Positions 25,201 through 32,504 of a DNA stretch of 32,846 nt are shown here, in pieces (positions within the stretch are counted from its first letter, which is position 1; every line of letters starts with the position of its first letter). Position numbers and translations under genes: made by a program. The notes beneath the pieces were generated by a model, which saw only the letters and a list, made by a program, of their open reading frames with translations, was not told where the DNA came from and made no database searches. The stretch comes from Desulfobacter curvatus DSM 3379 (GTDB lineage Bacteria; Desulfobacterota; Desulfobacteria; Desulfobacterales; Desulfobacteraceae), in NCBI RefSeq assembly GCF_000373985.1, contig NZ_KB893054.1, forward strand, positions 164 through 33,009, written 5' to 3'.

Positions 25201-25767
25201 CGGAAGCCAGTTTTTTTCAATGGAATGTTTTAACAGCAATCCAATACAGATAAAGGCCGCCACCCCACCAACCCATGCAAAGAGCCTGGCCCCCGTAAAA
25301 AGCTCCCAGTTGATATTGAGCCGGCCAATCCTTCTGCGCAGTTCAACACCAGGCAGTCTGGAAACCGGACGATTGCTTGGCTTGGATTTTAAAACAGCAG
25401 GGGGGATATAGGGCACAGCTTTCTTATCCGGTTTCATCGGTGGCGGCGAATCAATCCTAGTGACTTCTTGAACAGGGGCACAGTCATAATCCACTACCAG
25501 CGAAGGCCCGGACGTTTCTGATGTGCCGGGAGGCGTGGCTGCATCTTTGATTTCCAACGTGTGTTCAACAGCCGTGTCATCAGGTGAAGCATTGTCCCGG
25601 GGCGCTGTGCCTTTTTCCGCTTTTAACGTTTGAACCGTATCATACAGCCGGTCAAATTTATCCTTGAGCATCTCCAATTTTTGTTCAAGTGCCCGGTTTG
25701 ACTGCTTAAGATTTGTCAGTTGAACACCAAAAATGGCAACGACCAGAAATAAGAAAAGAGCATACAT
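22294..25767 (-). CDS. DUF2339-family multi-span membrane protein
   Basis: 1157 residues. An N-terminal membrane helix (1-18) and a coiled coil (about 20-52) are followed by a low-complexity linker to about residue 145. More than 25 hydrophobic helices fill the rest up to a short tail. The helix-coil-linker-polytopic order and the downstream DUF3999 partner identify DUF2339. Biochemical function is unknown. The AGGAGG lies 16 bases from the ATG at 25767, longer than ideal, so the true start could be a rare codon a few triplets upstream. First gene of the DUF2339-DUF3999-(CvfB) operon. Confidence 0.85.
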   Translation of the reverse strand: MYALFLFLVVAIFGVQLTNLKQSNRALEQKLEMLKDKFDRLYDTVQTLKAEKGTAPRDNASPDDTAVEHTLEIKDAATPPGTSETSGPSLVVDYDCAPVQEVTRIDSPPPMKPDKKAVPYIPPAVLKSKPSNRPVSRLPGVELRRRIGRLNINWELFTGARLFAWVGGVAAFICIGLLLKHSIEKNWLPPAARLSFGAILGTGLILGSEKFKEARLKIFRHSLTATGIGVLYIVIFTATLYYDYLPAMAGFAMLALVSAAAFVLAVYQKGLTVSVLGAVGAYVTPLMINTGSGNLAGLFIYLAVVNIALYLVSEKLNSQALLLTGATGTLVTLGLAVLNLFTRTSGYTIAGVWAANLILFTVFLRRQGLNPVERKSVFWSGCVLYLSSVAMVLLLTLGKPGWHPLMLLTIAMICATVLATKNKGWTQTFIPFSCITFIAAVVWVVTRFDATGFSFSYVLILVYGAAGCLGPVALVMKFGKTGLVLQWFKVFPVALSLMCLTGLVLNPMCAFYFWPMMLGIQVLGLFVSVIFQAFIQVFLLLAIFVAGGIFWMVNIPADAMGAGFFIFILGAGSILSAGILVVVTQLPRILAAMKMAPGEKSGAMIPEKWLSAAPVAGVFILIGFSFFVNHPHFPHMGMATLACFLILAVFFARRVRFQPLAVIALMGAAAAQATWVLNTSHPETVNIAGIWWSGALFAAALITPWLFFKQIEHWKYLWNTWAVYEVVQAVFFFYSVKQAFHTSWADWCPMLMIAAKLWPVARLLRQLAEKTHRNSILAFHGGALLFYVSVLPVLVLSHGWIGLALVLEATALLWLNTRIIHPGLPKTAVVMAPAGLLWLLVSLPRLKGLENLPILNPAVFALTLAVAALGLGVRFAKDCDQKVLWLDAPDFFCWLSLGSGFYLMNLAIADIFAGPDQKFKVMPGSELFAVSLNQEIVSILGFAGFGLGLLLWKKGLDTPFRMAGLVLIMIALARSIGFPFRFGHQFTAMMPLVNFPTLMYAILLALLVLVLYKNPKQRWPVSQVSARQFMGVTLAATAFAVMNIEIAACLEQPGQTFSLLASGNYMKLLAYSIGWLAFAIAMLVAGIRFSLPLCRWVATGLICITVVKVFIADTAKLDMGYKIASFSILSLGLFFVAYLYQKFISDEPQKTKANNSE

Positions 25768-25915
25768 AGCGATGTTAAAAACGCCTCCTTTTTGCTTGTA
25801 AAACTATTTGGCGGTCCGGGCAGATGACTTTGGATAACAAACCTTGGCCCATGGGAAAATCAGAAACCGTTAGGCACTATTTAATTCTTTTAGCACTCTT
25901 ACCGATACAATACAT

Positions 25916-26134
25916 ATGAAAAACTACATTATCAAAGATTGCAAAGGATGTCATGAGCCGCTTCGTGTCCCGGCAGATATTGGAGGAATGCTCATGCAAT
26001 GCCCCAATTGTGGGCACGAATTCCATACGGATTTTAAACTTGTTCATAACGTTAGAACAGGTGAGGATGGAAAAGAAGCGAACCTAAAAATGCCTGCCCC
26101 AAGGCCCCTGTCTACATTTAGTATTACAGTGTAA
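25916..26134 (+). CDS. Small zinc-ribbon protein
   Basis: 72 residues. Two Cys pairs, C9/C12 (CKGC) and C29/C32 (CPNC), with the spacing and the PLRVP...GG...CPNCG pattern of a zinc ribbon that often sits at the start of bacterial membrane or sensor proteins (MJ0042-like). Here the ribbon is followed by only about 40 polar residues, so it may be a stand-alone regulator or a truncated relic. No Shine-Dalgarno is visible before the ATG at 25916. It is transcribed away from the DUF2339 gene and is followed by a strong terminator. Confidence 0.6.
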   Translation: MKNYIIKDCKGCHEPLRVPADIGGMLMQCPNCGHEFHTDFKLVHNVRTGEDGKEANLKMPAPRPLSTFSITV

Positions 26135-26170
26135 TTTTTCCATGACGGCTTGAGGGGCGCGGAAAAAAAG

Positions 26171-26205
26171 AAAAGAGCACGAAAGTTTTTTATTCGTGCT
26201 CTTTT
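26171..26205. terminator. Bidirectional intrinsic terminator
   Basis: 13-base-pair stem (26171-26183 with 26193-26205) with a 9-base loop, A-rich on the left and T-rich on the right. It closes the zinc-ribbon gene on the plus strand and can also stop minus-strand transcripts arriving from the small acidic protein gene. Confidence 0.85.
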
Positions 26206-26291
26206 TGTTGCAGGTCGACTTGTGACTACTATCTCAACCAATGCTTGAGATAATAATTATAAGTCAGATCCAGGGGGATTTTTTATAAGAA

Positions 26292-26379
26292 AGTCTCCAG
26301 CAAGCAGCTGGACTCTTTCTATCTTTGTTGTGGGCCGAAGCCTGGGTGTAGATAGACCAAGGACGGCCCATGGCCGTTA
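26292..26379 (-). repeat. 88-bp dispersed 3'-UTR element, copy 1
   Basis: Read on the minus strand it begins TAACGGCCATGGGCCG and ends CTTGCTGGAGACT. About nine in ten positions match copy 2 at 29834-29920. The TAA at its left end is the stop codon of the acidic protein gene. Possible folds in both copies: GGGCCGA with TCGGCCC, CTATC with GATAG, and a terminal TCCAG/CTGGA hairpin. Differences between copies cluster in loops and unpaired parts, as expected of a structured RNA or a REP/MITE-like mobile repeat. The AT tract behind the element also looks similar in the two copies. Confidence 0.8.
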
Positions 26380-26622
26380 TTCGGTGTAGGGGGATTCTTC
26401 CTGGGTTTCGGCTTCCGGATCCTCTTGGGAATTCCATTCTTCCTGGCCATCCTCCTCATAAGCCCCATCATTTTCCATCGCTTCCTCTTCCTGGCCTACG
26501 GTTTCTTCGACCACCGTATCATCAACTTCGCCGGAAGCGATGGCAGGACTCCAGTTTGCCCATGTCATTACCGCCAAAGCCATAACCATCACGAACAAAA
26601 ATGTTTTAAACCGTTTCATCAT
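26377..26622 (-). CDS. Small acidic exported protein
   Basis: 81 residues. Signal peptide of about 30 residues (MMKRFKTFLFVMVMALAVMT, cleavage near AIA-SG), then about 50 residues made largely of Glu and Asp with Gln, Asn and Gly. No Cys remain in the mature part. AAGGAG lies 5 bases before the ATG. It has no recognised family; such peptides may bind cations or basic partners in the periplasm. Its stop codon is formed by the first bases of the 88-bp repeat, so the repeat may have trimmed or fixed the 3' end. Confidence 0.7.
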   Translation of the reverse strand: MMKRFKTFLFVMVMALAVMTWANWSPAIASGEVDDTVVEETVGQEEEAMENDGAYEEDGQEEWNSQEDPEAETQEESPYTE

Positions 26623-26700
26623 TTTTTCTCCTTAGAAAATAGTTTTATCACGCTTCTCAGCGGAAAAGCGCTCAACACAATATGGGGTTTTTATTTTCAA

Positions 26701-27642
26701 TCACCAATGGGGTTGATTGCCGATACCATGCCCCATAACTTCAAAGGTATCGGAAACCACCAGAAATGTATTTGGGTCTGTTTTTTTTACAAGGGCCTTT
26801 AAGCGGCTCAACTCACCAAAGGTGACAACTGTATAAAGCAGATTTGCCTCTTCTCCCGTATATCCGCCGCACCCGTTAATGATGGTCACGCCCCGGTTTA
26901 ACTGTTTAAAGATCTGCTGCTGGATATCTTGCCATTGTTTAGAGACAATGAATACGGCTTTTCGTTTACTCATGCCCGTTATAACCAGATCAATCACCCG
27001 GGAGGCTACAAATACATGAATCAACGTATAAAGAATTGACTCCATGGGGAACAAAACCATGGACACCAGAAGGATTGCGGCATTTGCAAAAAGCGTGGTG
27101 GACCCCAGCCGGATGGAGAATTGCTTGAGCAGGATAATCGATATAATATCAATCCCCCCGGCCGATCCCACGGATTTTAGTATCAATGCACAGCCCACGC
27201 CTGAAACGATGCCGCAAAGCAGGGCTGCCAGCATGGGGTCCTCAATGGGCCTGGTTGCGGGAATCCACTCCACGGCCATGGAAAAAACAACCATTCCGAA
27301 AATGCTGTAGAGCATAAAGCGCCGGCCCACATAAAACCATCCCACTATTAGAATTGGGATATTCAACAGGAAATTAAGGCTGCCAACCGATGTCTGGGGC
27401 CAAAGATAGTGCATAATCAAAGCAACCCCGGCCAGCCCACCGCTCAGGAACTGATGGGGAACAAGTATCGTGTTGATTGTCCAGGCACAAAGGATGGATC
27501 CCAGGGTGATTAGGAATGAATTATATAAAATACTGTTGATGGCGGCGGTGCCGGCCGACATGTTGCCCGGTCCGGATACCGGACGAGCCATCACGGTATG
27601 TTTTATTGTCATAGCGGCCGTCTTTTCCAATTGGCCCTCCAT
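26701..27642 (-). CDS. YitT-family membrane protein (DUF161 and DUF2179)
   Basis: 313 residues. About 30 N-terminal polar residues are followed by six hydrophobic segments with the family repeats (FLSGGLAGVALI and SVGSAGGIDIISIILL), then a soluble C-terminal DUF2179 domain (about 220-310, KAVFIVSKQWQDI, INGCGGYTGEE). Substrate and function of YitT proteins are not settled. The ATG at 27642 has no ribosome site; a TTG four codons later follows GGAGGG by 4 bases and may be the true start. Monocistronic as far as can be seen. Confidence 0.88.
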   Translation of the reverse strand: MEGQLEKTAAMTIKHTVMARPVSGPGNMSAGTAAINSILYNSFLITLGSILCAWTINTILVPHQFLSGGLAGVALIMHYLWPQTSVGSLNFLLNIPILIVGWFYVGRRFMLYSIFGMVVFSMAVEWIPATRPIEDPMLAALLCGIVSGVGCALILKSVGSAGGIDIISIILLKQFSIRLGSTTLFANAAILLVSMVLFPMESILYTLIHVFVASRVIDLVITGMSKRKAVFIVSKQWQDIQQQIFKQLNRGVTIINGCGGYTGEEANLLYTVVTFGELSRLKALVKKTDPNTFLVVSDTFEVMGHGIGNQPHW

Positions 27643-27928
27643 GTGATTTTGGGTATATACTTTTTGTGTTGTTGCTTATTTCTATGACAGGTCAAAGCAC
27701 TCTTGGCATAAATATTTTTTTGTGGATATTATTTTGCCGGAACAGGCCGGCAACTAATCATGGGACTGCATCTTAGCAATGCCTGTGCCACATTGGCGCT
27801 GGTTTTTATCTCTTTGATTTTATAGTCAATCGGCTTGTTTTTACCGGTATTGGGCTTGGCAAAATAAGAAGAGTGGTTTCTTTTTTTTCTTTTATGAGAA
27901 TTTTTTATTCCGATTTATCTCCGTGCAG

Positions 27929-29062
27929 TTATCCTGCGCTGGCACCGGGGTGTTCTTTCACGATTCGCTGGGCCTTAACAAAGGGAAAATACCTCATGGC
28001 GCTTTCAAGTGGGCCCATTGCAAATTTTTTCAGCCATAGGCGTATTAATAATGTATAGGCCGCAACGAAAAGGATTGCCCCGGCGGTGCACCAAAGGACA
28101 GGGTAGTCCTCTTCTATGCCCGGAAGATTCTCAATTCCTTTGATAAAAAGGATATGCAGTACATACAAAGACAAGGTGTTTTTCCCCACAATCATGAAAG
28201 ATTGAGGCGGTCCCTGTTTCAGGCCGGCGGTACACAAAAAGCTTAGAATGATAACGCAAAGCCCTGTACCGGCACCGGATATAATGGAAACCGGGCTTGG
28301 CAGGGTCAGGTCTATAACGGTCAGCTTTGACAGCAGGATAAAAATGTATGCGGCTGTTTCATCCGAGGCGCCATGGGCCAGAATTGTTTTTACCGCCATG
28401 CCGGGAATAAAATATCCTGCACACTCTGATAACACCGCCGCTAAAAGCCCTGAACCCAGAAGCGTTATTGCGTTATTGCGGTTTTTTAAATCCTGCCGTC
28501 CCAGCCACATGCCAAAAAGGTAAAGTGCAGCCCATGGAAAAACCGGGTAGTACCCTGTGAAAAAAAGGTCTGCAAGTTGTTCGGGCAGGCTACCGGCAGC
28601 AAGGTTTTCCAGGTATACGCCAACATGATCAAAAAGCCCTATAAAACTGCCCAGCCAGAAGACGCCGGCCGCGACCAAAAGACCCGGGCTGGAAAGCTGA
28701 ACCATTACCAGCCCGGTTAAGATAAAAAATCCGTAAAAATGAAGGATATCCGCCGGCCATATCCTGGCAATCAGAATACCGCAAAGTATAAGGAATACAG
28801 CTCGTTTAAAAAGCGTATCCCGGATCTTTTCCGTGTAGGCTTTGCCGGACATGAGTGTCATACCGGCCCCGGCAATGATCACGAGGGCAGCAGCAGCCCT
28901 TCTGTCCATATATTCAATAATCGCATAAAGCCATTCCGGAAAGGTTTCATCAATACAGAAAAAGGCTTTAAAATCAATGATTACCATGGCAAATATAGCC
29001 ACACCTCTTGCCAGGTCATATCCTTGTATTCTTTTTGACCCGTGTCCGGAAATATTGTTCAC
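27929..29062 (-). CDS. DUF1624/DUF418-type polytopic membrane protein (HGSNAT-like)
   Basis: 377 residues with about ten membrane helices. It opens with GYDLARGVAIFAMVIIDFK, the signature of the heparan-alpha-glucosaminide acetyltransferase-like (DUF1624) family, and ends with MIVGKNTLSLYVLHILF and GPLESAMRYFPF, as in DUF418 proteins. Members are presumed membrane acyltransferases acting on envelope sugars or lipids. Here the His usually found in this helix (MV-x-x-H-F) is replaced: MVIIDFK. GTG start at 29062 with no clear ribosome site. It is divergent from the DksA-like gene, 388 bases away. Confidence 0.75.
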   Translation of the reverse strand: MNNISGHGSKRIQGYDLARGVAIFAMVIIDFKAFFCIDETFPEWLYAIIEYMDRRAAAALVIIAGAGMTLMSGKAYTEKIRDTLFKRAVFLILCGILIARIWPADILHFYGFFILTGLVMVQLSSPGLLVAAGVFWLGSFIGLFDHVGVYLENLAAGSLPEQLADLFFTGYYPVFPWAALYLFGMWLGRQDLKNRNNAITLLGSGLLAAVLSECAGYFIPGMAVKTILAHGASDETAAYIFILLSKLTVIDLTLPSPVSIISGAGTGLCVIILSFLCTAGLKQGPPQSFMIVGKNTLSLYVLHILFIKGIENLPGIEEDYPVLWCTAGAILFVAAYTLLIRLWLKKFAMGPLESAMRYFPFVKAQRIVKEHPGASAG

Positions 29063-29353
29063 TCTATTCAGTTCTCTCGCATTTGTTGTTTTTGTTCGCC
29101 TGGGGGTGCCAGTTGTAATTCATAAAGTGCGCCAATGACGCCTAAAAGTGGATTTAGTGCTATTTCATGGCATGGGAAGGGGGCCGAACCCTTTTTAAAC
29201 GCGGATTCTTGGGTGGCTGCACCAACGGTATATGAAAATGGACGGTGGGATAGAAGATGTTAAATGTCTTGGGATGGGACAAAAAAAGAATTTTAAGTTC
29301 TTTTTTCAGGAGATCCTCTGGTGAAGGATTGGGTTGCAGCCCGGATTTCATTC
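29063..29353. other. Divergent intergenic region
   Basis: About 290 bases between the DUF1624/418-type gene (leftward) and the sigma-54-like element of the DksA-like gene (rightward). No credible gene on either strand. It probably carries the promoter of the leftward gene and activator sites for the rightward one; I see no distinct motif. Confidence 0.4.
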
Positions 29354-29369
29354 GGGCACGGTTCCTGCT
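29354..29369 (+). promoter_or_regulatory. Candidate sigma-54 (-24/-12) promoter for the DksA-like gene
   Basis: GGGCACGGTTCCTGCT: GG (29355-29356), 10 bases, GC (29367-29368). The GGCACG block is exact and the -12 block is CTGCT against TTGCT. Predicted start near 29380, leaving a leader of about 70 bases before the ATG at 29451. Confidence 0.5.
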
Positions 29370-29450
29370 CTTCGTGTGAAAACGTACCTGGTTTTTGTCG
29401 CGGACAAAACTTAAGGTATTCGGTTACAGTTGAATTCAGGGGGAATATAC

Positions 29451-29822
29451 ATGGAGCAGATAATAGATTCCAACCAGATGGAAAAATTCAAGGACATCCT
29501 TACCAACCAGATAGATCGTATTTTGGAGCAGGCTCGGGTCAGTAGATTGGAGCTGAATGACGAAAACAATAGGGAAACGGAATATATCGACCAGGCCGCA
29601 GTCCATTCCGACCAGTCCATGCGGCTCAGACTCCGGTCCCGTGAAAGCCGTCTGCTCAATAAATTGAGGCTGGCGCTGGAACGGATTGACAACGGTACTT
29701 ACGGGGAATGTGAGGTATGCGGAGAGCCCATTTCAATTAAAAGGCTTGAAGCCAGACCCATGACAACCAAGTGCATTCATTGCAAGGAAGCAGAGGAACT
29801 CCTGGAATCAATTTTCAAATAG
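29451..29822 (+). CDS. DksA/TraR-family zinc-finger protein
   Basis: 123 residues from the ATG at 29451, with AGGGGG 7 bases upstream (a TTG at 29430 is in frame but poorer). An N-terminal coiled coil (about 10-80) carries acidic residues at its tip (ETEYIDQ). A four-Cys zinc finger follows: C87, C90, C108, C111 (CEVC and CIHC). DksA proteins enter the RNA polymerase secondary channel and work with (p)ppGpp; short members of the family are common in Desulfobacterota in several copies. Directly followed by copy 2 of the 88-bp repeat. Promoter looks sigma-54-dependent. Confidence 0.9.
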   Translation: MEQIIDSNQMEKFKDILTNQIDRILEQARVSRLELNDENNRETEYIDQAAVHSDQSMRLRLRSRESRLLNKLRLALERIDNGTYGECEVCGEPISIKRLEARPMTTKCIHCKEAEELLESIFK

Positions 29823-29833
29823 CCGTTCTCCAC

Positions 29834-29920
29834 TAACGGCCATGGGCCGAGCTGGTCTATCAACACCCAGGCTTCGGCCCACAACAAAGATAGAAAGAAT
29901 CCAGTTACTTGCTGGAGACT
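29834..29920 (+). repeat. 88-bp dispersed 3'-UTR element, copy 2
   Basis: Begins TAACGGCCATGGGCCG eleven bases after the DksA-like stop codon and ends GCTGGAGACT. Same orientation relative to the upstream gene as copy 1, hence inverted on the chromosome. Its first bases extend into a further hairpin with the preceding CCGTT (29823-29827 with AACGG at 29835-29839). The same internal pairings as copy 1 can form. Confidence 0.8.
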
Positions 29921-30059
29921 GTTCTAGAAAAAAAATAAAAGCATTGCCTTTTCCCTTGGGATTTTTTAATAAGAACTAAAAATTCCTTTTTTGGGGTGTC
30001 CGTGCCGGGCCCGGATCAGGCCATAAAGGTGTGACGATAGATAAAGGCATAACAACGCT

Positions 30060-31478
30060 TTGAAAAAACTTCATTTTATCCTCAGAAAGAGTGATGATTT
30101 AAAAGGTATCCAGACCAGTCTGTCTTCTGTGTACCAGATTGATGCCAACCGGCAATTAAGTGCAGCCCTTCAGGTTTTGCGCCGCACTCGGCCCGAGTTT
30201 GTGTTTGTGGATATTGAAATTCTTCAGCAGGCTGCTGCCGAAAGCAGCTACAAGGCGGTTTTTCAAACCATAAGCCTAGTCTGCCCCAATATCAGCATTA
30301 TTGTCATGGCCCCTCCCGAATTGCTGGCCGAGGCTGTAAAAATTGTCCATGAAGGAGCGGAATCCTATCTGACCTACCCCCTGGTGCCTGATGAACTTAG
30401 GCTGGTGGTCAACAGCATCATTGAACAGACCCGGGCGGAATCGGAACTGGATTATCTCAGGGAGCAGGTCTGGCAGGAGGATGAGTTTGAACTGCTCCAT
30501 ACCAAAAGTCCGGCCATGAAAGCCGTATTTGAAAACATCCGGGCTGTGGCTGCAACCAAAAGCACCGTGCTTTTAACCGGGGAAACCGGCAGCGGCAAAG
30601 GGTTTACGGCCCGACTCATTCACAGGCTGTCGTTAAGAAAAAATGAGCGGTTTATTGAGGTTCATTGCGGTGCGATTCCAGATACATTGATAGAAAGCGA
30701 AATGTTCGGCCATGAAAAGGGTGCGTTTACAGGCGCCATCAAACGCAAACTGGGTAAATTTGAAATTGCCAGGAACGGCACCATTTTTCTGGATGAAATC
30801 GGCACCATCACCCCACCGGCACAGATCAAGTTGCTCCAGGTCATCCAGGATGGTGTGTTTCACCGGGTGGGCGGTGAAGAAGACATCCGGTCTGATGTGC
30901 GCATCATTGCTGCCACCAATATTGATTTAAAGCAGTTGTGCGATGATAAACTTTTTCGTTCGGATCTCTATTACCGCCTGAATGTCTTTCCCGTTGAACT
31001 GCCGCCCCTCAAGGAAAGAAAAGAGGATATTCCCCAATTGGCGGAGCTTTTCCTGGCAAAACTCAACACCTTTCACGCCAAGGATATTACAGAGGTGCAC
31101 CCCAAGGTTCTTGAGGCTTTTTTAGCCTATTCATGGCCGGGCAATATCAGGGAACTGGAAAACATCCTGGAACGGGCCTACATTTTAGAAAAAACATCCA
31201 TCCTTCAGCCGCAAAATTTTCCGGTGGAGCTTTTTGCATATCCGCCCAAGCCCATGTCCGGTACGATTAACCACAATTTAACACTTTCCGAAGTCAGGAA
31301 GCAGGAACTTGGCAGGATTGAACAAAAATATCTGGATCTGCTCCTGACAAAATGCAATGGGAAAATCAATGCCACAGCTGCTGCTGCCGGTATCACTACC
31401 CGTCAGCTCCATAAACTGATGAAAAAACACGCCTTGGTCAAGGAAAACTATAAAAACAAAGAGACGCCCCGGGCCTAG
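30060..31478 (+). CDS. Sigma-54-dependent activator with degenerate receiver domain
   Basis: 472 residues, TTG start at 30060 with AAAGG 12 bases upstream. The N-terminal domain (1-125) has the receiver fold and D51 (FVFVDIEIL). However, the acidic pair is displaced (RKSDD) and the conserved Lys is Tyr (YLTYP, residue 106), so phosphorylation control is doubtful. The AAA+ domain has Walker A GETGSGKG (174-181), GAFTGA (221-226, the sigma-54 contact) and Walker B IFLDEIG (242-248). A Fis-type helix-turn-helix ends the protein (about 428-455). It activates sigma-54 promoters; three sigma-54-like promoters occur in this window, but a link is only a possibility. Probably monocistronic. Confidence 0.92.
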   Translation: MKKLHFILRKSDDLKGIQTSLSSVYQIDANRQLSAALQVLRRTRPEFVFVDIEILQQAAAESSYKAVFQTISLVCPNISIIVMAPPELLAEAVKIVHEGAESYLTYPLVPDELRLVVNSIIEQTRAESELDYLREQVWQEDEFELLHTKSPAMKAVFENIRAVAATKSTVLLTGETGSGKGFTARLIHRLSLRKNERFIEVHCGAIPDTLIESEMFGHEKGAFTGAIKRKLGKFEIARNGTIFLDEIGTITPPAQIKLLQVIQDGVFHRVGGEEDIRSDVRIIAATNIDLKQLCDDKLFRSDLYYRLNVFPVELPPLKERKEDIPQLAELFLAKLNTFHAKDITEVHPKVLEAFLAYSWPGNIRELENILERAYILEKTSILQPQNFPVELFAYPPKPMSGTINHNLTLSEVRKQELGRIEQKYLDLLLTKCNGKINATAAAAGITTRQLHKLMKKHALVKENYKNKETPRA

Positions 31479-31535
31479 AGCCGATACCCCAGAGCAGGCA
31501 CAGTGGTAAATTTATTTCGTTTGCTGACCAGATCA

Positions 31536-31967
31536 TCAAACCGGACGTGTAAAACGTGCCATAAAACCCTCTGGGATTGTAGTGACTTTATTTTTTTTAT
31601 AATCAAAAAATATGATTCCGGTTTTAGCCTCAAGAACAAGTTTTTGATTTTCTGCATGTGTTGCCCGATAAAAGATATCGCACCCGTATTTATTGAAATC
31701 ACCTACACCCAGCTCAAATTTAAGCCTGTCTCCGTAATAAGATTGTGATTTATAAACAACAGCTAAGTCAGTCATGATAGTTCCCTTGCCTTCAACATCC
31801 AAATCTGAATAGCCCATGTCCATAAAAAACCTGGTTCTTGCTTCCTGCATAAGAGAGACAAACGTATCATTGCCGACATGATTGGCAAAATTCAGGTCTG
31901 CGGTCCTGATGGTAAGTTCGGTTTCAAATAAAAAAACATCTGCCATTTTGATTTCAATACGTGCCAT
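31536..31967 (-). CDS. 4HBT-fold acyl-CoA thioesterase
   Basis: 143 residues from the ATG at 31967 (AAGGA about 6 bases upstream). The frame is open further upstream, but that part overlaps a Uma2 relic in another frame. Hot-dog fold pattern: TADLNFANHVGNDTFVSLMQ EARTRFF with the Asp of the active-site loop, then the long-strand region DLAVVYKSQSYYGDRLKFEL. This is the YbgC/FadM-like branch, which hydrolyses acyl-CoA thioesters. It converges with the sigma-54 activator gene. The start codon and ribosome site come from inside the remains of another gene, so its promoter may have been altered. Confidence 0.8.
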   Translation of the reverse strand: MARIEIKMADVFLFETELTIRTADLNFANHVGNDTFVSLMQEARTRFFMDMGYSDLDVEGKGTIMTDLAVVYKSQSYYGDRLKFELGVGDFNKYGCDIFYRATHAENQKLVLEAKTGIIFFDYKKNKVTTIPEGFMARFTRPV

Positions 31968-32175
31968 AATAATCCTTTTTTGCATGACCACAGGAAATAG
32001 TAAGATCAGGATAGGTATAATTTTCTGCTGTTTTAACCCGCATGTCATTAGAGAATACTTCGCAATGAGCCGGGTTGGTTTCAAAATTTATCCCTAATTT
32101 TTTTGTCAAATTCACATTTATGCGGTTGTGGTTCCTGCTGGCCCCAACCATTGCGAAGACCTCACCATTAAATGT
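31954..32175 (-). pseudogene. Fragment of a Uma2-family (DUF820) nuclease-fold gene
   Basis: After an in-frame stop at 32176 the frame reads TFNGEVFAMVGASRNHNRI, then CEVFSNDMRVKTAENYTYPD and LTISCG before diverging and stopping at 31954. These are the conserved Uma2 blocks (G-E-x-x-A-M-x-G-A-S-x-x-H-N-x-I; S-S-D-x-R-V; Y-T-Y-P-D-x-x-V-x-C-G). The N-terminal 40 or so residues and the C-terminal third with the rest of the active site are missing. Uma2 genes are numerous and mobile in some bacteria. The break lies at the ribosome site of the thioesterase gene. Confidence 0.72.
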
Positions 32176-32504
32176 TTAATGACTTCCAATTAATTTGATA
32201 CCTGTTTGATTAAAAAATTCTACACAAATTGATGCACTATCTGTATAATAACATTAATAAGTTGCTTCTCTACCTCAAAATGCCGTGAAATTTCATTGTT
32301 CCTGCTGGAAAAATCCCGTTCGCTGTTGATTGTGGCTCATGCTGGATGCAAGCTTAAGCAAAGTCTCCCCTTCTTACATAAAGTTAGGATGGAACTGGTA
32401 CATTCAAATCTCAAATTCAAATCAGTTCCGGCAGCTTATTAAAATGTCTTGATGTGTTTTTTATTGTTTATCAACCCTAACTTTTATTTTTTTAGGAGGT
32501 TATT
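32176..32504. other. Intergenic region upstream of the dodecin gene
   Basis: About 330 AT-rich bases. No convincing gene. TATAAT occurs near 32245 but without a clear -35 box at the right distance, so I do not call a promoter. It probably contains the dodecin promoter. Confidence 0.4.

Noticed and set aside
26230..26252. 8-base-pair hairpin TATCTCAA/TTGAGATA near the terminator
   Set aside because: Too short and AT-rich to call a terminator or operator by itself.
26292..29920. Integron attC sites as explanation of the 88-bp repeat
   Set aside because: The ends do not fit the RYYYAAC/GTTRRRY core pair, and the genes between the copies are not arranged as cassettes.
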